Assembly (NCBI GenBank): GCA_015522095.1
Contig: WAMX01000043.1
Coordinates: 1-5,109, forward strand
Source: Nanobdellati archaeon
Lineage (GTDB): Archaea; SpSt-1190
DNA length: 5,109 nt
Reading direction: 5' to 3'
In this document: positions 4,719 through 5,109 of the stretch, piece by piece
Layout: each line of letters opens with the position of its first letter
How positions within the stretch are numbered: the first letter of the stretch is position 1
Notes under the pieces: generated by a model
Told to the model about the DNA's origin: nothing
Database searches by the model: none
Seen by the model: the letters and a program-made list of their open reading frames with translations, nothing else
Made by a program: the position numbers and the translations under genes

Positions 4719-5109
4719 GTGCTTGATTTGAAGCTTGATGATGCCAGAAGGCTTGTTGAGGAAAGAGGATACCGGCGGGTGCTTGTCCTGCTTCCAGCCG
4801 GGCTGATGCAGCACGCCTCGGGTTTCTCCTTTATCGAGGAGCCCGTTTTTGCCACGTCCTTCGGGGCGTGTCATGTTCCCCCGTTTGAAGGGGATGCCAT
4901 CTTCAATTTTGGCCACAGCCGCCCCCTGCGGTGGCCGCTCTACCCGCGAAATGTGCATTTCTTCGAGGTGCAGGTGCGCCGCCCCCTCCCGGAGTTTGTG
5001 CCCCCCTTCCAGAGGGTCGGACTTGTCTATGCCATCCAGTTCAGGGAGATGGTGGAGGAGTATGCCCGGTACCTTGAGGCGCAGGGAAGGGAGGTCGTGC
5101 CGGGCGGGG
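4719..5109 (+). CDS. dph2: Diphthamide synthase Dph2-like, N-terminal part, cut by window edge
   Basis: From a GTG at 4719 the frame gives 130 residues to the edge, about 40% of a Dph1/Dph2 protein (roughly 320-350 residues in Archaea). Dph2 is a non-classical radical-SAM enzyme that moves a 3-amino-3-carboxypropyl group from S-adenosylmethionine to a histidine of elongation factor 2, the first step to diphthamide. Seen here: RVLVLLPAGL (20-29), where the family has a strand ending in PEGL, then FGACHVPPFEGDAIFNFGHS (48-67), matching the family's YGACD and HFGHS signatures. C51 would be the first of three Cys ligands of the iron-sulfur cluster; the other two lie outside the window. Differences from the usual sequence are H for D after GAC, N for H before FGHS, and a shorter PEGL-to-Cys spacing. 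The start is firm: a TAG lies in frame at 4710-4712, and GTG is the first start after it. Confidence 0.85.
   Translation, partial: MLDLKLDDARRLVEERGYRRVLVLLPAGLMQHASGFSFIEEPVFATSFGACHVPPFEGDAIFNFGHSRPLRWPLYPRNVHFFEVQVRRPLPEFVPPFQRVGLVYAIQFREMVEEYARYLEAQGREVVPGG

Overview
The window reads as a GC-rich archaeal chromosome segment. Three things support this. An archaeal-type 7S signal recognition particle (SRP) RNA gene lies on the minus strand. The start of a Dph2-type diphthamide synthase, a gene of Archaea and eukaryotes, lies at the right end. AT-rich TATA elements sit about 24-25 bases upstream of most start codons, which suggests leaderless mRNAs. A DPANN-like or other lightly studied archaeal lineage is possible, but the lineage cannot be settled from this window.

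Layout, left to right. (1) The N-terminal two thirds of an aldo/keto reductase runs leftward off the window edge (1-671, minus). (2) A palindromic TATA element, TTTTAAAA at 691-698, lies exactly midway between this gene and a divergent gene at 718-1068 for a small, probably surface-exposed protein with one membrane segment and four cysteines. (3) A TIM-barrel protein of the xylose isomerase-like/AP endonuclease 2 superfamily follows at 1093-1809. (4) The SRP RNA (about 270 nt, minus, 1810-2079) fills most of the apparent gap and is convergent with the TIM-barrel gene with no spacer. (5) A short AT-rich island (2101-2126) holds two back-to-back promoters, one for the SRP RNA and one for the rightward cluster. 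(6) The rightward cluster holds a sugar-1-phosphate nucleotidylyltransferase with a GlmU-like beta-helix (2147-3358), a YvcK/CofD-family protein (3355-4167), a HAD-superfamily hydrolase (4152-4712) and the start of a Dph2-like gene (4719 to the edge). The first three overlap one another; the last is 6 bases further on and has its own apparent promoter.

How the genes may work together. The overlap of the nucleotidylyltransferase and YvcK-like genes suggests coupled translation and a shared role in nucleotide-sugar metabolism, because bacterial YvcK proteins bind UDP-GlcNAc. The HAD protein could act on a phosphorylated metabolite of the same pathway, but nothing in the sequence fixes its substrate. 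Dph2 belongs to translation (elongation factor 2 modification) and SRP RNA to protein targeting, so the right half mixes envelope-sugar and translation/secretion functions.

The most useful observations are the repeated TATA-to-start spacing, which corrects two start sites; the symmetric shared promoter; the overlapping BRE region of the SRP RNA and nucleotidyltransferase promoters; and substitutions at normally conserved positions in the nucleotidyltransferase, YvcK-like and Dph2-like proteins. I saw no mobile element, CRISPR array, tRNA or rRNA.
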